From the NCBI RefSeq assembly GCF_037997115.1, contig NZ_CP150484.1, positions 238,179-302,178 of the forward strand: a stretch of DNA of 64,000 nucleotides. The letters run 5' to 3'. A model generated the notes under the pieces. The model had not been told where the DNA came from, made no database searches, and saw only the letters and a program-made list of their open reading frames with translations. Below, piece by piece: positions 35,232 through 43,965 of this stretch (its first letter is position 1; each line of letters begins with the position of its first letter). The DNA is from Amycolatopsis coloradensis (lineage in GTDB: Bacteria > Actinomycetota > Actinomycetes > Mycobacteriales > Pseudonocardiaceae). The translations under genes were made by a program, and so were the position numbers.

Positions 35232-35752
35232 CCCACGTCGAGATCGGACCGCAGCACTGAATAGAGCACGTGGTCGCGCCACGCCCCGTCCCGGAACCCG
35301 TAGCCGCGCAGCACACCCTCCCGGGTGAAGCCCGCCTTCGTCAGAGAGCGCTGCTCGGCGAGGTTGCCCGCCTCCGTCGACGCCTCGACACGGTTCATCT
35401 GCGTATGCGCGAAGAGGTAGCGGACCAGCAACCGCTGTGCCTCGGTTCCGTAGCCGTGGCCACGTGCCTCGGGGATGAGCACGAGCCCGGCGTTCCAGCA
35501 GTACGACGTCGAGCCCGTCCTCGTCTTGTGCCAGGAGACGAAACCGAGCCGCTGCCCGTCGAGCTCGATCATCAGCATCCCGTTGTCCGCCGCGAGCATG
35601 CCGGTCTCGGCCCAGCGGCGGCGCAGGAAGTGCGGGTCGTGCCAGCCGTGCCATTCGAACGTGCCCGCGGCCCGCGGATCGTTCGTCAGCGCTTCCAGCA
35701 TCGGCAGGTCGTCTTCGTACACCGGTCTGAGCGCGACTCCGGTTTCTGTCAT
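35228..35752 (-). CDS. GNAT-family N-acetyltransferase
   Basis: A 174-residue acetyltransferase. The acetyl-CoA loop is LIPEARGHGYGTEAQRLLV, followed by RVEASTEAGNLAEQRSLTKA and GFTREGVLRGYGFRDG, typical of RimJ/RimL-like enzymes. The substrate cannot be told. Its last codons lie in the family A repeat. It follows the enoyl-CoA hydratase gene, 10 bp downstream on the same strand. Confidence 0.9.
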   Translation of the reverse strand: MTETGVALRPVYEDDLPMLEALTNDPRAAGTFEWHGWHDPHFLRRRWAETGMLAADNGMLMIELDGQRLGFVSWHKTRTGSTSYCWNAGLVLIPEARGHGYGTEAQRLLVRYLFAHTQMNRVEASTEAGNLAEQRSLTKAGFTREGVLRGYGFRDGAWRDHVLYSVLRSDLDVG

Positions 35753-35762
35753 CCGACAGACC

Positions 35763-36548
35763 CTAGAGCCGTGGGCCCTCGAAACTGCCGTGACGCCCCG
35801 CGCCGTCACTGAACCGGCTCGCGCCCGCGACGGCCTCCTCGGCGAGCCCTCCGCCGATCAGCGCGTTCGAGAACTCGGCGCGCATCGCCTCGTCCTCGGT
35901 CAGCCCGAACTGGCCGTACGCGGATTTGCGATCCGCGCGCAGACACGCCTGGGGGAACGCGGCCAGTTCGCGTGCCAGCGCTTGCGCGGCCGCCAGGGCC
36001 TCGCCGTCCGGCACGACCCGGTTCGCAAGCCCGATCGCGAGCGCCTCGTCGGCGTCCACCGGCCTGCCGGTGAGGATCAGGTCCATCGCCCGCGAATGCC
36101 CGATCAGCCGGGGGAGGCGCACCGTGCCGCCGTCGATCAGCGGCACCCCCCAGCGGCGGCAGAACACACCGAACACGGCCGTGCTGTCGGCGACCCGGAG
36201 ATCGCACCACAGCGCCAGTTCCAGGCCGCCCGCGACGGCGTGCCCGCGGACCGCGGCGATCACCGGTTTCGACAGCGCCATGCGCGTCGGGCCCATCGGC
36301 CCGTCACCCGCCGGGCTGAGCGAGTTGGTGCGGCCGGTGCCGACGGCCTTCAGATCGGCTCCGGCGCAGAAGGCGTCACCCGAACCGGTGAGGACGGCGA
36401 CCGCGGCCTGTTCGTCGGAGTCGAACGCGCGGAACGCGTCCGCCAGAGCGTTCGCCGTCGGACCGTCCACGGCGTTGCGCGACTCGGGGCGGTTCAGCGT
36501 GATCGTCGTCACCGGCCCTTCCCGGTGGACAAGAACGTTTTCGCTCAT
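35763..36548 (-). CDS. Enoyl-CoA hydratase/isomerase family protein
   Basis: A 261-residue crotonase. The oxyanion-hole segment GDAFCAGADLKAVG and the helix GHAVAGGLELALWCDLRVAD with a conserved Glu are clear. The second acidic residue of classical hydratases is not in its usual context: the segment reads RRWGVPLIDGGTVRLPRL. Hydratase activity is therefore less certain, and it may be an isomerase or other crotonase activity. It may belong to the same acyl-CoA degradation set as the dehydrogenase across the repeat. Confidence 0.88.
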   Translation of the reverse strand: MSENVLVHREGPVTTITLNRPESRNAVDGPTANALADAFRAFDSDEQAAVAVLTGSGDAFCAGADLKAVGTGRTNSLSPAGDGPMGPTRMALSKPVIAAVRGHAVAGGLELALWCDLRVADSTAVFGVFCRRWGVPLIDGGTVRLPRLIGHSRAMDLILTGRPVDADEALAIGLANRVVPDGEALAAAQALARELAAFPQACLRADRKSAYGQFGLTEDEAMRAEFSNALIGGGLAEEAVAGASRFSDGAGRHGSFEGPRL

Positions 36549-36668
36549 CGATCGCTCCCTCGGGGAAACCGGGTGGGCAACAGGGCCCGATTCTCCTTAA
36601 AGTGGTGACAAAGTCCGCAGTGCGCGCGGAGTCATCGTCTGGACACTACGGTGTGATGGGATGGAGCC

Positions 36669-36836
36669 ATGTCGCCCGGCTTGAAGAAATTCGTTGTGAT
36701 CGCCGTCGTCGCGCTCGTGCTCTTCTTTCTGATCAGCAGGCCGACGCAATCCGCCGACGCCGTCCACACCGCGCTCGGCTGGCTCCGGTCCGGTGCCGAA
36801 GCCATCGTGACGTTCGTCCGGAGCCTCTTCTCCTGA
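36669..36836 (+). CDS. Small single-span membrane protein (55 aa)
   Basis: A 55-residue protein. Residues 5-23 are one membrane segment (LKKFVVIAVVALVLFFLI). An amphipathic tail follows (ADAVHTALGWLRSGAEAIV) and ends FVRSLFS. GGAG lies just before the ATG. A perfect 15-bp-stem terminator starts 10 bp after its stop, which supports an expressed unit. It seems to be a conserved small protein type in actinomycetes; function unknown. Confidence 0.75.
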   Translation: MSPGLKKFVVIAVVALVLFFLISRPTQSADAVHTALGWLRSGAEAIVTFVRSLFS

Positions 36837-36845
36837 CCCATCGCT

Positions 36846-36881
36846 GCGATCACCGGCGTCCCTGGTGACGCCGGTGATCGC
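36846..36881 (+). terminator. Perfect 15-bp stem terminator
   Basis: GCGATCACCGGCGTC and GACGCCGGTGATCGC enclose CCTGGT. It lies 10 bp after the small membrane protein gene. The remaining 300 bp before the gene at 37187 show no convincing gene. Confidence 0.85.
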
Positions 36882-37186
36882 TGTGCGCAGTCACCAGCGG
36901 TTATCACTCAGCGTCACCCGTCTCGGATTTCGGTCGGATGACTCGACCATCCGGGTGGATTGCCCCCGAAAACCCGCTGGTCGACGAATTCGTGCCCTGG
37001 AAGCCCTGGCGGAAAAGACCTCCGCGCCCCTACGGTGCTCACATTGCGTGATCGGTTGGTCCTCCAGGCGCCGGAGCCGGCCTCCTGGGCGAGGAGTTTC
37101 CGCAGGTGCAAGCCTCACGGCAGCGGAACTTTCAGCCGGGCAAGTAAGTCAGGGCTTGTCAGTCGGGGAATCATGAGGAGGCAGGG

Positions 37187-37669
37187 ATGACCGGAGATCC
37201 CGGAGTCGATGCGTTGATCCGGCAGTGGGCGGCCGAGCGTGAGCAGACCCCCGAGGAGCGGGAAGCCGATCGCATCGCGTCGGCGTGGCTGGCCGATGTG
37301 CCGAGGCAGGCTCCCGGCATCCCCGGCCAGCGTCAGCAGTCCGGCCAGGGGCGCTGGGCGCCGGTCGAGGCCGCCGATCCCGGCTACCTCGACGCCATGC
37401 GCCGTCGTCTCCCGGAGGTCCCGCAGGAGCTGCTCGTCGCGGCCGCCGGCTGGTGGCAGATGGTCGGCGGCGTCGCCGAGGCCGAAGCCTGGTGGGACGC
37501 CGGCATCAGCCCGCTCGACCAGCGTGCGCTCGACTACCGCGCGGCCGGGCTCGCCCCGTCCGACCTGAGCCGCCGTCTCGGCCCGATGACCGTTTTGCAG
37601 CACCTCCGCCGCGGCAGCGCCCCGGCCTGGTGCGTGGCGCGGCTGGCGAGGCAGCAGAAGTCCGCCTGA
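37187..37669 (+). CDS. Hypothetical protein (160 aa)
   Basis: A 160-residue soluble protein. A charged N-terminal helix (ALIRQWAAEREQTPEEREAD) and a Gln/Pro-rich linker precede a Trp-rich segment (LVAAAGWWQMVGGVAEAEAWW). The C-terminus (YRAAGLAPSDLSRRLGPMTV, then LQHLRRG) looks like a small helical binding motif. GAGGAGG lies a few bases before the ATG. Family not recognised. Confidence 0.75.
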   Translation: MTGDPGVDALIRQWAAEREQTPEEREADRIASAWLADVPRQAPGIPGQRQQSGQGRWAPVEAADPGYLDAMRRRLPEVPQELLVAAAGWWQMVGGVAEAEAWWDAGISPLDQRALDYRAAGLAPSDLSRRLGPMTVLQHLRRGSAPAWCVARLARQQKSA

Positions 37670-37800
37670 TGAGAACTTCTCGCACGCGCGGGTGAACCGG
37701 CGTGGCAAGGGCGATTCCGGCGACCGCGTAACGCTAACCTGCGCGGGCTCGTTGTTCGAGCATCGGTCGTGATCGCCGCCCACGCTGGAGGACCCGCTTC

Positions 37801-38685
37801 GTGCGCACCACCCCGGAAAACGACGAGCTCGTCGCCGACCCGGCCACGCCCGCTCCGCCACGCCGCGGGGTGGGCGCCGCCGTATTCGGCAGGCTGGTGA
37901 TCGTGCTGGCCGTGCTCGGCCTCGCCGGCGGCGGGATCTGGCTGGTGACCAAGGCGTCCGCCCCGGTCGCGAGCCCCACGACGATGGAGATCCCCGCGCT
38001 GCAGGTCAAGGCGGCGGACGTCAAACCCGGTTCGGTCGCCCCGGTCAACGCCACCCTCGCGGGCGGCGCCGCCCAGCAGACCGCGCCGCAGCAGGCGCAA
38101 CCGAAGCCGGGCAAGGACCCGCTGGCCGCCTGGACCGAGCGGGCGGCGCAGGCCACCGGCATCCCGGCGAGGGCGCTGCTCGCCTACGGCAACGCCGAGC
38201 TGGCGATGCGCCAGATGCAGCCGAACTGCAAGATCTCGTGGGCGACCCTGGCGGGTATCGGCCGGATCGAGTCGAACCACGGCCGGTACGGCGGCGCCGT
38301 CCTCGGCCAGGACGGACGGCCGTCGAAGCCGATCATCGGCGTCCCGCTCGACGGATCGCCCGGCGTGAAGGCGATCGGCGACACCGACGGCGGCCAATTC
38401 GACGGCGACGCGGCCGTCGACCGCGCGGTCGGCCCGATGCAGTTCATCCCCAGCACCTGGCGCCGGTACGCCGCCGACGGCAACCGCGACGGCCTCGGCG
38501 ACCCGCAGCAGATCGACGACGCGACGCTGGCGGCGGCGCGGTACCTGTGCGTGAACAACCGGGACATGTCGGCCGCATCGGGGTGGTGGCAGGGAATCCT
38601 GTCGTACAACAACTCGACCGAGTACGCGCAGAAGGTCTTCGGGCTGGCGGACGACTACGCGAAGGCCGTCGCCTCGCGTTCGTGA
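37801..38685 (+). CDS. Membrane-anchored lytic murein transglycosylase (MltB-like)
   Basis: A 294-residue protein. A signal anchor (LVIVLAVLGLAGGGIWLVT, residues 31-50) and a Pro/Gln-rich linker lead to a transglycosylase domain. The catalytic Glu lies in LAGIGRIESNHGRYGG, followed by AVDRAVGPMQFIPSTWRRYA and CVNNRDMSAASGWWQGILSYN. It cleaves peptidoglycan outside the membrane. GTG start at 37801. Confidence 0.92.
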   Translation: MRTTPENDELVADPATPAPPRRGVGAAVFGRLVIVLAVLGLAGGGIWLVTKASAPVASPTTMEIPALQVKAADVKPGSVAPVNATLAGGAAQQTAPQQAQPKPGKDPLAAWTERAAQATGIPARALLAYGNAELAMRQMQPNCKISWATLAGIGRIESNHGRYGGAVLGQDGRPSKPIIGVPLDGSPGVKAIGDTDGGQFDGDAAVDRAVGPMQFIPSTWRRYAADGNRDGLGDPQQIDDATLAAARYLCVNNRDMSAASGWWQGILSYNNSTEYAQKVFGLADDYAKAVASRS

Positions 38686-38767
38686 GCGATTCGGCCCGGT
38701 CGGATCGTTCCGCGAAGGCTTCCTGGCGTCACGGCTGTCCCAGCGTCACCAGGCGTCACATCGGTGG

Positions 38768-38817
38768 GTAGTGAGGGCCTCCTTCACTACCTTCAGGGTA
38801 GGTAAGGAGGCCTTCAC
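38768..38817. repeat. Palindromic repeat family D, copy 2
   Basis: GTAGTGAGGGCCTCCTTCAC mirrors GTAAGGAGGCCTTCAC around CTACCTTCAGGGTAG. It matches the copy at 23271-23323. It lies 82 bp after the transglycosylase stop. Confidence 0.85.
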
Positions 38818-38861
38818 GGACCGGGTGTGCGCGTCCTCAGGACCACTCAACCGATACCGGC

Positions 38862-39027
38862 GTTTCGCGTGACACGGCCGGGTTCGCCGCGCGTCGTCCG
38901 TTCAATCACGCGTGTCGTCCATCCGGTCACGCGAAACCGCCATCTGTGCACCGGCGGCACGTCCCAACTCACTCACGACACCTTCGCCTCACGCGCGAGG
39001 TCGCGGCTCGGGACCAAGGTCCCGAGC
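38862..39027. other. Inverted repeats in a 390-bp gap before the membrane protein pair
   Basis: GTTTCGCGTGAC (38862-38873) is repeated as its exact inverse GTCACGCGAAAC (38926-38937), with a TCACGCGTG between them. Further on, GCTCGGGACC-AA-GGTCCCGAGC (39006-39027) is a perfect 10-bp-arm hairpin. No gene is seen in the gap. The hairpin is close to the start of the next gene and may be regulatory. Confidence 0.55.
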
Positions 39028-39075
39028 GCCCAGGTCGGCGATGTTTCGCCGCGCGCCCAGTGCTAGCGTCGATAT

Positions 39076-39447
39076 GTGCCCGCTTCGTCCGTCACCCTGC
39101 GCCGTCTCGGCATCGCCGGCGTCTGCCTGGTGAGCCTGGCGCTGTGCTGCGGGCTCGCGTGGTGGCAGTGGGAGCGGTTCTCCTCGGCCAGCGGGACGTT
39201 CCAGAACCTCGGCTACGTCCTGCAGTGGCCGCTGTTCGGGCTGTTCCCCGCCTTCATGTTCTGGCGGATCCGCAAGCTCCGCCGTCGCGCCGCCGAGGCC
39301 GACGCCCAGGAGACGGTGGCCGAGACCGCCGTCCCCGAAGTGCCCGCTCCCCGGCAGCGACGGGCCCCGGCGCCGCCGCCCCCCGAGGACGACGAGCTCG
39401 CCGCGTACAACAGGTACCTGCGCGAACTCAACGCCCGCGACAAGTAG
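39076..39447 (+). CDS. Two-span membrane protein, probable leaderless transcript
   Basis: A 123-residue protein. Membrane segments are IAGVCLVSLALCCGLAWW and LGYVLQWPLFGLFPAFMFW. A charged, Pro-rich cytoplasmic tail ends ELAAYNRYLRELNARD. This type is conserved in mycobacteria and relatives next to a DUF3817 gene, as here. TAGCGT (39064-39069) lies 6 bp before the GTG with no ribosome site, so a leaderless mRNA is likely. Function unknown. Confidence 0.82.
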   Translation: MPASSVTLRRLGIAGVCLVSLALCCGLAWWQWERFSSASGTFQNLGYVLQWPLFGLFPAFMFWRIRKLRRRAAEADAQETVAETAVPEVPAPRQRRAPAPPPPEDDELAAYNRYLRELNARDK

Positions 39448-39470
39448 TCCCCAGAGAGGTTCGAGACCCT

Positions 39471-39824
39471 ATGACCACCCGAACTGACGACGCCGCCCCG
39501 GCCCGCCCGGTCTCGTTGGGCGGACCGCTGATCCGGTTCCGCGTCGCGGCGTACGCCACCGGTGTGGCCCTGCTCGGGCTGGTCGTCGAAATGCTGCTGC
39601 AGTACGTCTTCCGCGTGGCACTTCCCCAGTTCGTGAAGATGATCCCCATGGTCCACGGTGGGCTCTACCTGATCTACCTGCTGCTCGCGGTCGACCTCGC
39701 GATCAAGGCCCGCTGGTCGATGAAGGGCACGCTCCTCGTGCTGATCGCCGGCTGCGTCCCGTTCTTCTCGTTCGTGATGGAGCGCAAGGTCACGCACAAG
39801 GTCCAGGCGGGCGTCAAGCTCTAA
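39471..39824 (+). CDS. DUF3817 integral membrane protein
   Basis: A 117-residue protein with three membrane segments (FRVAAYATGVALLGLVVEML, MVHGGLYLIYLLLAVDLAI, LLVLIAGCVPFFSFVME). The VHG and ERK motifs are characteristic of DUF3817. The ATG at 39471 follows GAGAGG. Its TAA overlaps the TAG of the convergent MFS gene in the tetranucleotide CTAA. Confidence 0.9.
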   Translation: MTTRTDDAAPARPVSLGGPLIRFRVAAYATGVALLGLVVEMLLQYVFRVALPQFVKMIPMVHGGLYLIYLLLAVDLAIKARWSMKGTLLVLIAGCVPFFSFVMERKVTHKVQAGVKL

Positions 39825-41242
39825 GCCCGGCGCCGGAAGGTCAGCGCCACCAGGAACGACACCGCCGTCACGACGGCCGCGGCGGTGAAGGCCGCGGTCA
39901 TCCCGGCGACCGTGGTCTCCGCCGGGCTTCCCGAAGGGGTCCGCGTCGCCGCGCCGAACACGGTGATCAGGATCGCCAGCCCCAGTGTCGCCCCGACCTG
40001 CTGCAACGTCTGCAGCGCGCCGCCGGCGGCACCCGCGTCGTCGGTGGGCACCGTCGCCATGATGATCACGCTGAGCGGGGAGAACGCCAGCCCGGCGCCC
40101 ACGCCCATCAGCAGCATCGGCCCGAGCAGATGCGAGAAGTAGCCGCTGTCCGTGGTCAGGGTGGTCAGCCAGACGACCCCGCCGGTCATCAGCGCGGTCC
40201 CGGCGAGCGCGAGCGGCTTCGGCCCGAACCGGGGGAGCAGCTTCGGGATCAGCCTGCTCAGCAGGAACATGCAGACCGCCATCGGCAGGAACGCGAAGCC
40301 GGTCTCCAGTGCGGCGAAACCCGCGATGTCCTGTAGGAACTGGGTCAGGAAGAAGAAAATCGACATCATCGCCATCGGCCCGAGGAAGAAGTTGACGTAG
40401 GCCGCGGCGCGGTCGCGTTCGGCGAACAGGCGCAGGGGGATCAGCGGTTCGCGCACCCTCGTCTCGATGGTGAGGAACGCGGCCAGCAGCGTCACCCCGG
40501 CGGCGAGGCTGCCGAGGGTGATCATGTCGCCCCAGCCGTGCGAAGCGGCGTGGGTGAAGGCGAACACGAGCGAGCCGACGCCGAGGGTGCCGGTGAACGC
40601 GCCGGGAAGATCCAGCCGGGCGCGCCGTCGTGGAGGATCGGCGACGTACCGGGAGGTGAGCAGCACGATCGCGAGCCCGAACGGGACGTTGATGTACAGT
40701 GCCGCACGCCACGAGATCCATTCGGTCAGCAGCCCGCCGAGCAGCAGGCCGATCGCGAAACCGCTGCTGGACATCGCCGAGAACAACGCCAGCGCGCGCA
40801 CTCGTGCCTTGGCTTCGGTGAACGTGCTGGTGATCAGCGCCAGTGTGCTCGGCCCGGCGAGCGCGGCGCCGACGCCCTGCGCGACCCGGGCGGCGATCAG
40901 CAGTTCCGCCGAACCGGCGAGGCCGCCGAGCAGGGAGGCGGCGGTGAACACGGCCGCGCCGACGACGAACGTCCGGCGGCGGCCGAACAAGTCGCCCGCC
41001 CGGCCGCCGAGGAGCAGCAAGCCGCCGAAGACCAGGCTGTACGCCGTCATCACCCAGGACAGGCCAGTATCGGTGAAGCCGAGTTCGGACTGGACGCGCG
41101 GGAGCGCGACGTTCATCACCGTCGCGTCGAGGATGAGCATGAGCTGGCAGGTCAGGATGATCGGGAGGACCAGCCGGTGCGGAGGTGACGGGGTCTCGGC
41201 CGGTTCAGGCCTGGGCTCGGCACGCAGGGTTCGCTCGGTCAA
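39821..41242 (-). CDS. MFS exporter, DHA2 (14-span) drug:H+ antiporter
   Basis: A 473-residue transporter of the EmrB/QacA type. Motif A is GGRAGDLFGRRRTFVVG, motif C is AMSSSGFAIGLLLGGLL-like, and the first helix carries LILDATVMNVALP, typical of DHA2. Fourteen hydrophobic segments can be drawn. It is divergent from a TetR regulator, with three identical dyads between them, so drug-inducible efflux is likely. Substrate unknown. Confidence 0.93.
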   Translation of the reverse strand: MTERTLRAEPRPEPAETPSPPHRLVLPIILTCQLMLILDATVMNVALPRVQSELGFTDTGLSWVMTAYSLVFGGLLLLGGRAGDLFGRRRTFVVGAAVFTAASLLGGLAGSAELLIAARVAQGVGAALAGPSTLALITSTFTEAKARVRALALFSAMSSSGFAIGLLLGGLLTEWISWRAALYINVPFGLAIVLLTSRYVADPPRRRARLDLPGAFTGTLGVGSLVFAFTHAASHGWGDMITLGSLAAGVTLLAAFLTIETRVREPLIPLRLFAERDRAAAYVNFFLGPMAMMSIFFFLTQFLQDIAGFAALETGFAFLPMAVCMFLLSRLIPKLLPRFGPKPLALAGTALMTGGVVWLTTLTTDSGYFSHLLGPMLLMGVGAGLAFSPLSVIIMATVPTDDAGAAGGALQTLQQVGATLGLAILITVFGAATRTPSGSPAETTVAGMTAAFTAAAVVTAVSFLVALTFRRRA

Positions 41243-41273
41243 GGAATACTCCGAAGACGTAACGAGATGAAGC

Positions 41274-41354
41274 GGAGAGACTCTCCGCTTGAGGTCGTGA
41301 GCGATGATATGGAGACCCTCTCCGCTTACGCAAGTGAATTCGGAGAACGTCTCC
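41274..41354. promoter_or_regulatory. Three GGAGA-N3-TCTCC operators
   Basis: Sites at 41274-41286, 41311-41323 and 41342-41354 each read GGAGA, three bases, TCTCC. The first extends to perfect 10-bp arms AAGCGGAGAG / CTCTCCGCTT. They fill the 131-bp gap between the divergent MFS and TetR genes. They are very probably the TetR binding sites controlling both. Confidence 0.8.
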
Positions 41355-41373
41355 GTTTTCGTCGCCCGAGGAG

Positions 41374-41949
41374 GTGCAGATGGTCACGGCCGATCCGGCC
41401 CGTCCCATGCGCGCGGACGCGCGGCGCAACTACGAGCGCATCGTGGCCGTGGCGAAGGAGGCGTTCAGCGCCGACGGCGTGGACGTGCCCGCCGACGACA
41501 TCGCCAAACGCGCCGGTGTCGGCGCGGGCACGCTGTACCGGCACTTCCCGACGCGCGACAAGCTGATCGAGGCCGTCTATCGCGACGAGATCGACGGGCT
41601 GGCACAGCAGGCGTACGACCTGCTCGACGAATTGCCGCCGGGCAAGGCACTCGAGACGTGGCTGGCCACGCACGTCATCTACGTGGTCGAGAAGCATGGG
41701 CTCGCGATGACGCTGAAGGCGTCCGTCGACGCGGGCTCCGAAGTCTTCGGCTGGTGCCAGTCACGCCTGCGGGCCGCTGCTGACACGGTCGTGAAGGCGG
41801 CTCAGGACGAGGGCGTGCTCCGGCCCGACGTCGCGGGCGTCGACATCCTGCGGCTCGGCCACGGGCTGGGCTCGGCCGCGAGCAAGGCTTCGGAGGAGGA
41901 CACGAAGCGGCTTCTCGCGATCGTGCTGGACGGTCTCCGGATGCCATGA
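41374..41949 (+). CDS. TetR-family regulator of the MFS exporter
   Basis: A 191-residue regulator. The HTH is RIVAVAKEAFSADGVDVPAD followed by DIAKRAGVGAGTLYRHFPTR. The C-terminal domain is of the common actinomycete drug-pump repressor type. GAGGAGG lies about 6 bp before the ATG at 41374; a second in-frame ATG at 41380 is possible. Context indicates control of the divergent exporter. Confidence 0.92.
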   Translation: MQMVTADPARPMRADARRNYERIVAVAKEAFSADGVDVPADDIAKRAGVGAGTLYRHFPTRDKLIEAVYRDEIDGLAQQAYDLLDELPPGKALETWLATHVIYVVEKHGLAMTLKASVDAGSEVFGWCQSRLRAAADTVVKAAQDEGVLRPDVAGVDILRLGHGLGSAASKASEEDTKRLLAIVLDGLRMP

Positions 41950-41963
41950 AAGGACCTTCATGG
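41944..41963. terminator. Short hairpin between convergent genes
   Basis: CCATGAAAGGACCTTCATGG is a near-perfect dyad. It overlaps the TetR stop codon and lies 9 bp before the stop of the convergent symporter gene. Its core resembles the 59908-59964 palindrome. Confidence 0.6.
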
Positions 41964-41971
41964 CGCGCGGG

Positions 41972-43546
41972 TCAGGAGCCGATCCCGGTGAGGGACCGCA
42001 CCTCCATCTCCGCGTGCTTGACCGGATCGGCCTTCGACCGGCCGACGAACGTGCCCACGAACCCGCACAGGAACGAGAACGGGATCGACACCAGGCCCGG
42101 GTTCTTCAGCGGGAACCAGTGGAAGTCGACGCTCTTGATGATCGAGTCCGCGGCCCCGGACATCACCGGCGAGAAGAACACGAGCACCAGGCTCGCGATC
42201 AGCCCGCCGTAGATGCCCCACAGCGTGCCGGTGGTGTTGAAGCGTTTCCAGAACAGCGAGTACAGCAGCGTCGAGAGGTTCGCCGACGCCGCGACGGCGA
42301 ACGCCAGCGCCACCAGGAACGCGATGTTCTGCCCGTTCGCCAGGATGCCGCCCACGATCGCGAGCGCCCCGACGGCGACCGCGGTCAGCCGGGCGACCCG
42401 GACCTCCGCGGCCGGTTCGGCCTTGCCGCGCTTGAAGATGTTCGCGTACACGTCGTGCGCGAAGGACGCCGAAGCGGTGATCGTCAGCCCGGCGACGACG
42501 GCGAGGATGGTGGCGAAGGCCACCGCCGAGACGATGCCGAGCAGAAGGGTGCCGCCGATGTTCAGCGCGAGCAGCGGCGCCGCCGAGTTCTCCCCGCCGG
42601 GCGCGTTCTTGATCGCCTCCGGGCCGACCAGCGCGGCCGCGCCGAAACCGATGACCAGGGTGCAGAGATAGAAGATCGTCATGCACGCGGTCGCCCACAC
42701 CACCGAGCGTCGCGCCTCGCGCGAGTTCGGCACCGTGTAGAAGCGCATCAGCACGTGCGGGAGCGCGGCGGCGCCGAGGACCAGGGCCAGTGCCAGCGAG
42801 ACGAAGTCGAGCTTCGTGACCTCGCTCTTGCCGTACGAGCCGCCCGGCTCCAGCAGTTCGTCACCGAGCGGGCTGTTGTCGGCGGCGGCCGCGAGCAGGT
42901 TCGAGAAGCTGAAGCCGAACTTGCCGAACAGGAACACGGTGATCAGCGCACCGGTCAGCAACAGGATCGTGGCCTTGATGATCTGCACCCACGTGGTGCC
43001 CTTCATCCCGCCGACCAGCACGTACAGCACCATGACGACACCGACGACACCGATCACCAGCGCCTGGCCGATACCACCGTGGATGTCCAGCAGCAGCGCC
43101 ACCAGGCCGCCGGCGCCCGCCATCTGCGCGAGCATGTAGAAGAAGGAGATCACCAGGGTCGACGTCGCGGCCGCGGCGCGGACCGGGCGCTGCTTCATCC
43201 GGAAGCTCAGCACGTCGCCCATGGTGAAGCGGCCGGTGTTGCGCAGCAGCTCCGCGATCAGCAGCAGGTCGACCATCCACGCGACGAGGAACCCGATCGA
43301 GTACAGGAAGCCGTCGTAGCCGTGGATCGCGATCGCCCCGGCGATACCGAGGAACGACGCCGCCGAGAGGAAGTCACCCGAAAGTGCGATGCCGTTCTGT
43401 CGCCCGGTGAAGGCGCTGCCTGCCGCGTAGTAGTCCGAAGTGGACGAGTTACGCGTGCTGACGCGGTACACGACGTACAGGGTGATCGCGACGAAGAGCG
43501 CGAACACCGCGATGTTCAGCACCGGGTTGTTGTCGGGGATGCTCAT
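41972..43546 (-). CDS. actP: Cation/acetate symporter (SSS family)
   Basis: A 524-residue sodium:solute symporter. It has about 13 membrane segments, with the family landmarks YYAAGSAFTGRQNGIALSGD, ASFLGIAGAIAIHGYDGF and the core LRNTGRFTMGDVLSFRMKQR. Together with the DUF485 protein translated just before it (ATGA overlap), it matches the yjcH-actP acetate/monocarboxylate uptake pair. Confidence 0.92.
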   Translation of the reverse strand: MSIPDNNPVLNIAVFALFVAITLYVVYRVSTRNSSTSDYYAAGSAFTGRQNGIALSGDFLSAASFLGIAGAIAIHGYDGFLYSIGFLVAWMVDLLLIAELLRNTGRFTMGDVLSFRMKQRPVRAAAATSTLVISFFYMLAQMAGAGGLVALLLDIHGGIGQALVIGVVGVVMVLYVLVGGMKGTTWVQIIKATILLLTGALITVFLFGKFGFSFSNLLAAAADNSPLGDELLEPGGSYGKSEVTKLDFVSLALALVLGAAALPHVLMRFYTVPNSREARRSVVWATACMTIFYLCTLVIGFGAAALVGPEAIKNAPGGENSAAPLLALNIGGTLLLGIVSAVAFATILAVVAGLTITASASFAHDVYANIFKRGKAEPAAEVRVARLTAVAVGALAIVGGILANGQNIAFLVALAFAVAASANLSTLLYSLFWKRFNTTGTLWGIYGGLIASLVLVFFSPVMSGAADSIIKSVDFHWFPLKNPGLVSIPFSFLCGFVGTFVGRSKADPVKHAEMEVRSLTGIGS

Positions 43547-43965
43547 CGCTCACCCGCCCCGACGGAGGCCCGCAGCGCCTCGACCTTGGGGTCGAGCCGC
43601 TTGTTCGTGAACTTCAGGTAGGCGATCGTGATCAGGATCGTGCTGGCGAACTGGCCGAGCCCGAGCAGCATGCCGACGTTGACCTCGCCCCATACCTTCC
43701 GGCTCATGAAGTCGTGCGCGTAGGCCGCCAGCAGCACGAACATCATGTACCAGGTGAAGAAGAGCAGGCTCATCGGGAACACGAACCGGCGGAAGGTCTT
43801 GCGCAGCGCGACGAACTCCTTGCCGTGCTGGATCCGGTCGTAGTCCGGGCCGGTGGCGCGCGGTGGCGGGGGAGTGGGCTGACGCTCGCGGACGAACAGC
43901 GCGGGCATCTGCCCGGTGTCCTCCAGGGCGTTGCTCGCCGTGTAAGGACGCGCGACGTCGGGCAT
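43543..43965 (-). CDS. DUF485 membrane protein (YjcH-like partner of ActP)
   Basis: A 140-residue protein with two membrane segments (FVFPMSLLFFTWYMMFVLLA and VGMLLGLGQFASTILITIAY) and the DUF485 motif FMSRKVWGEVNVG. The ATG of MPDVARPYT is chosen because GGAGG lies 6 bp upstream; in-frame ATGs further upstream lack one. The stop overlaps the actP start (ATGA). Confidence 0.9.
   Translation of the reverse strand: MPDVARPYTASNALEDTGQMPALFVRERQPTPPPPRATGPDYDRIQHGKEFVALRKTFRRFVFPMSLLFFTWYMMFVLLAAYAHDFMSRKVWGEVNVGMLLGLGQFASTILITIAYLKFTNKRLDPKVEALRASVGAGER

Noticed and set aside
36865..37176. 103-residue open frame after the small membrane protein
   Set aside because: It starts inside a terminator stem and its translation has no protein-like pattern.
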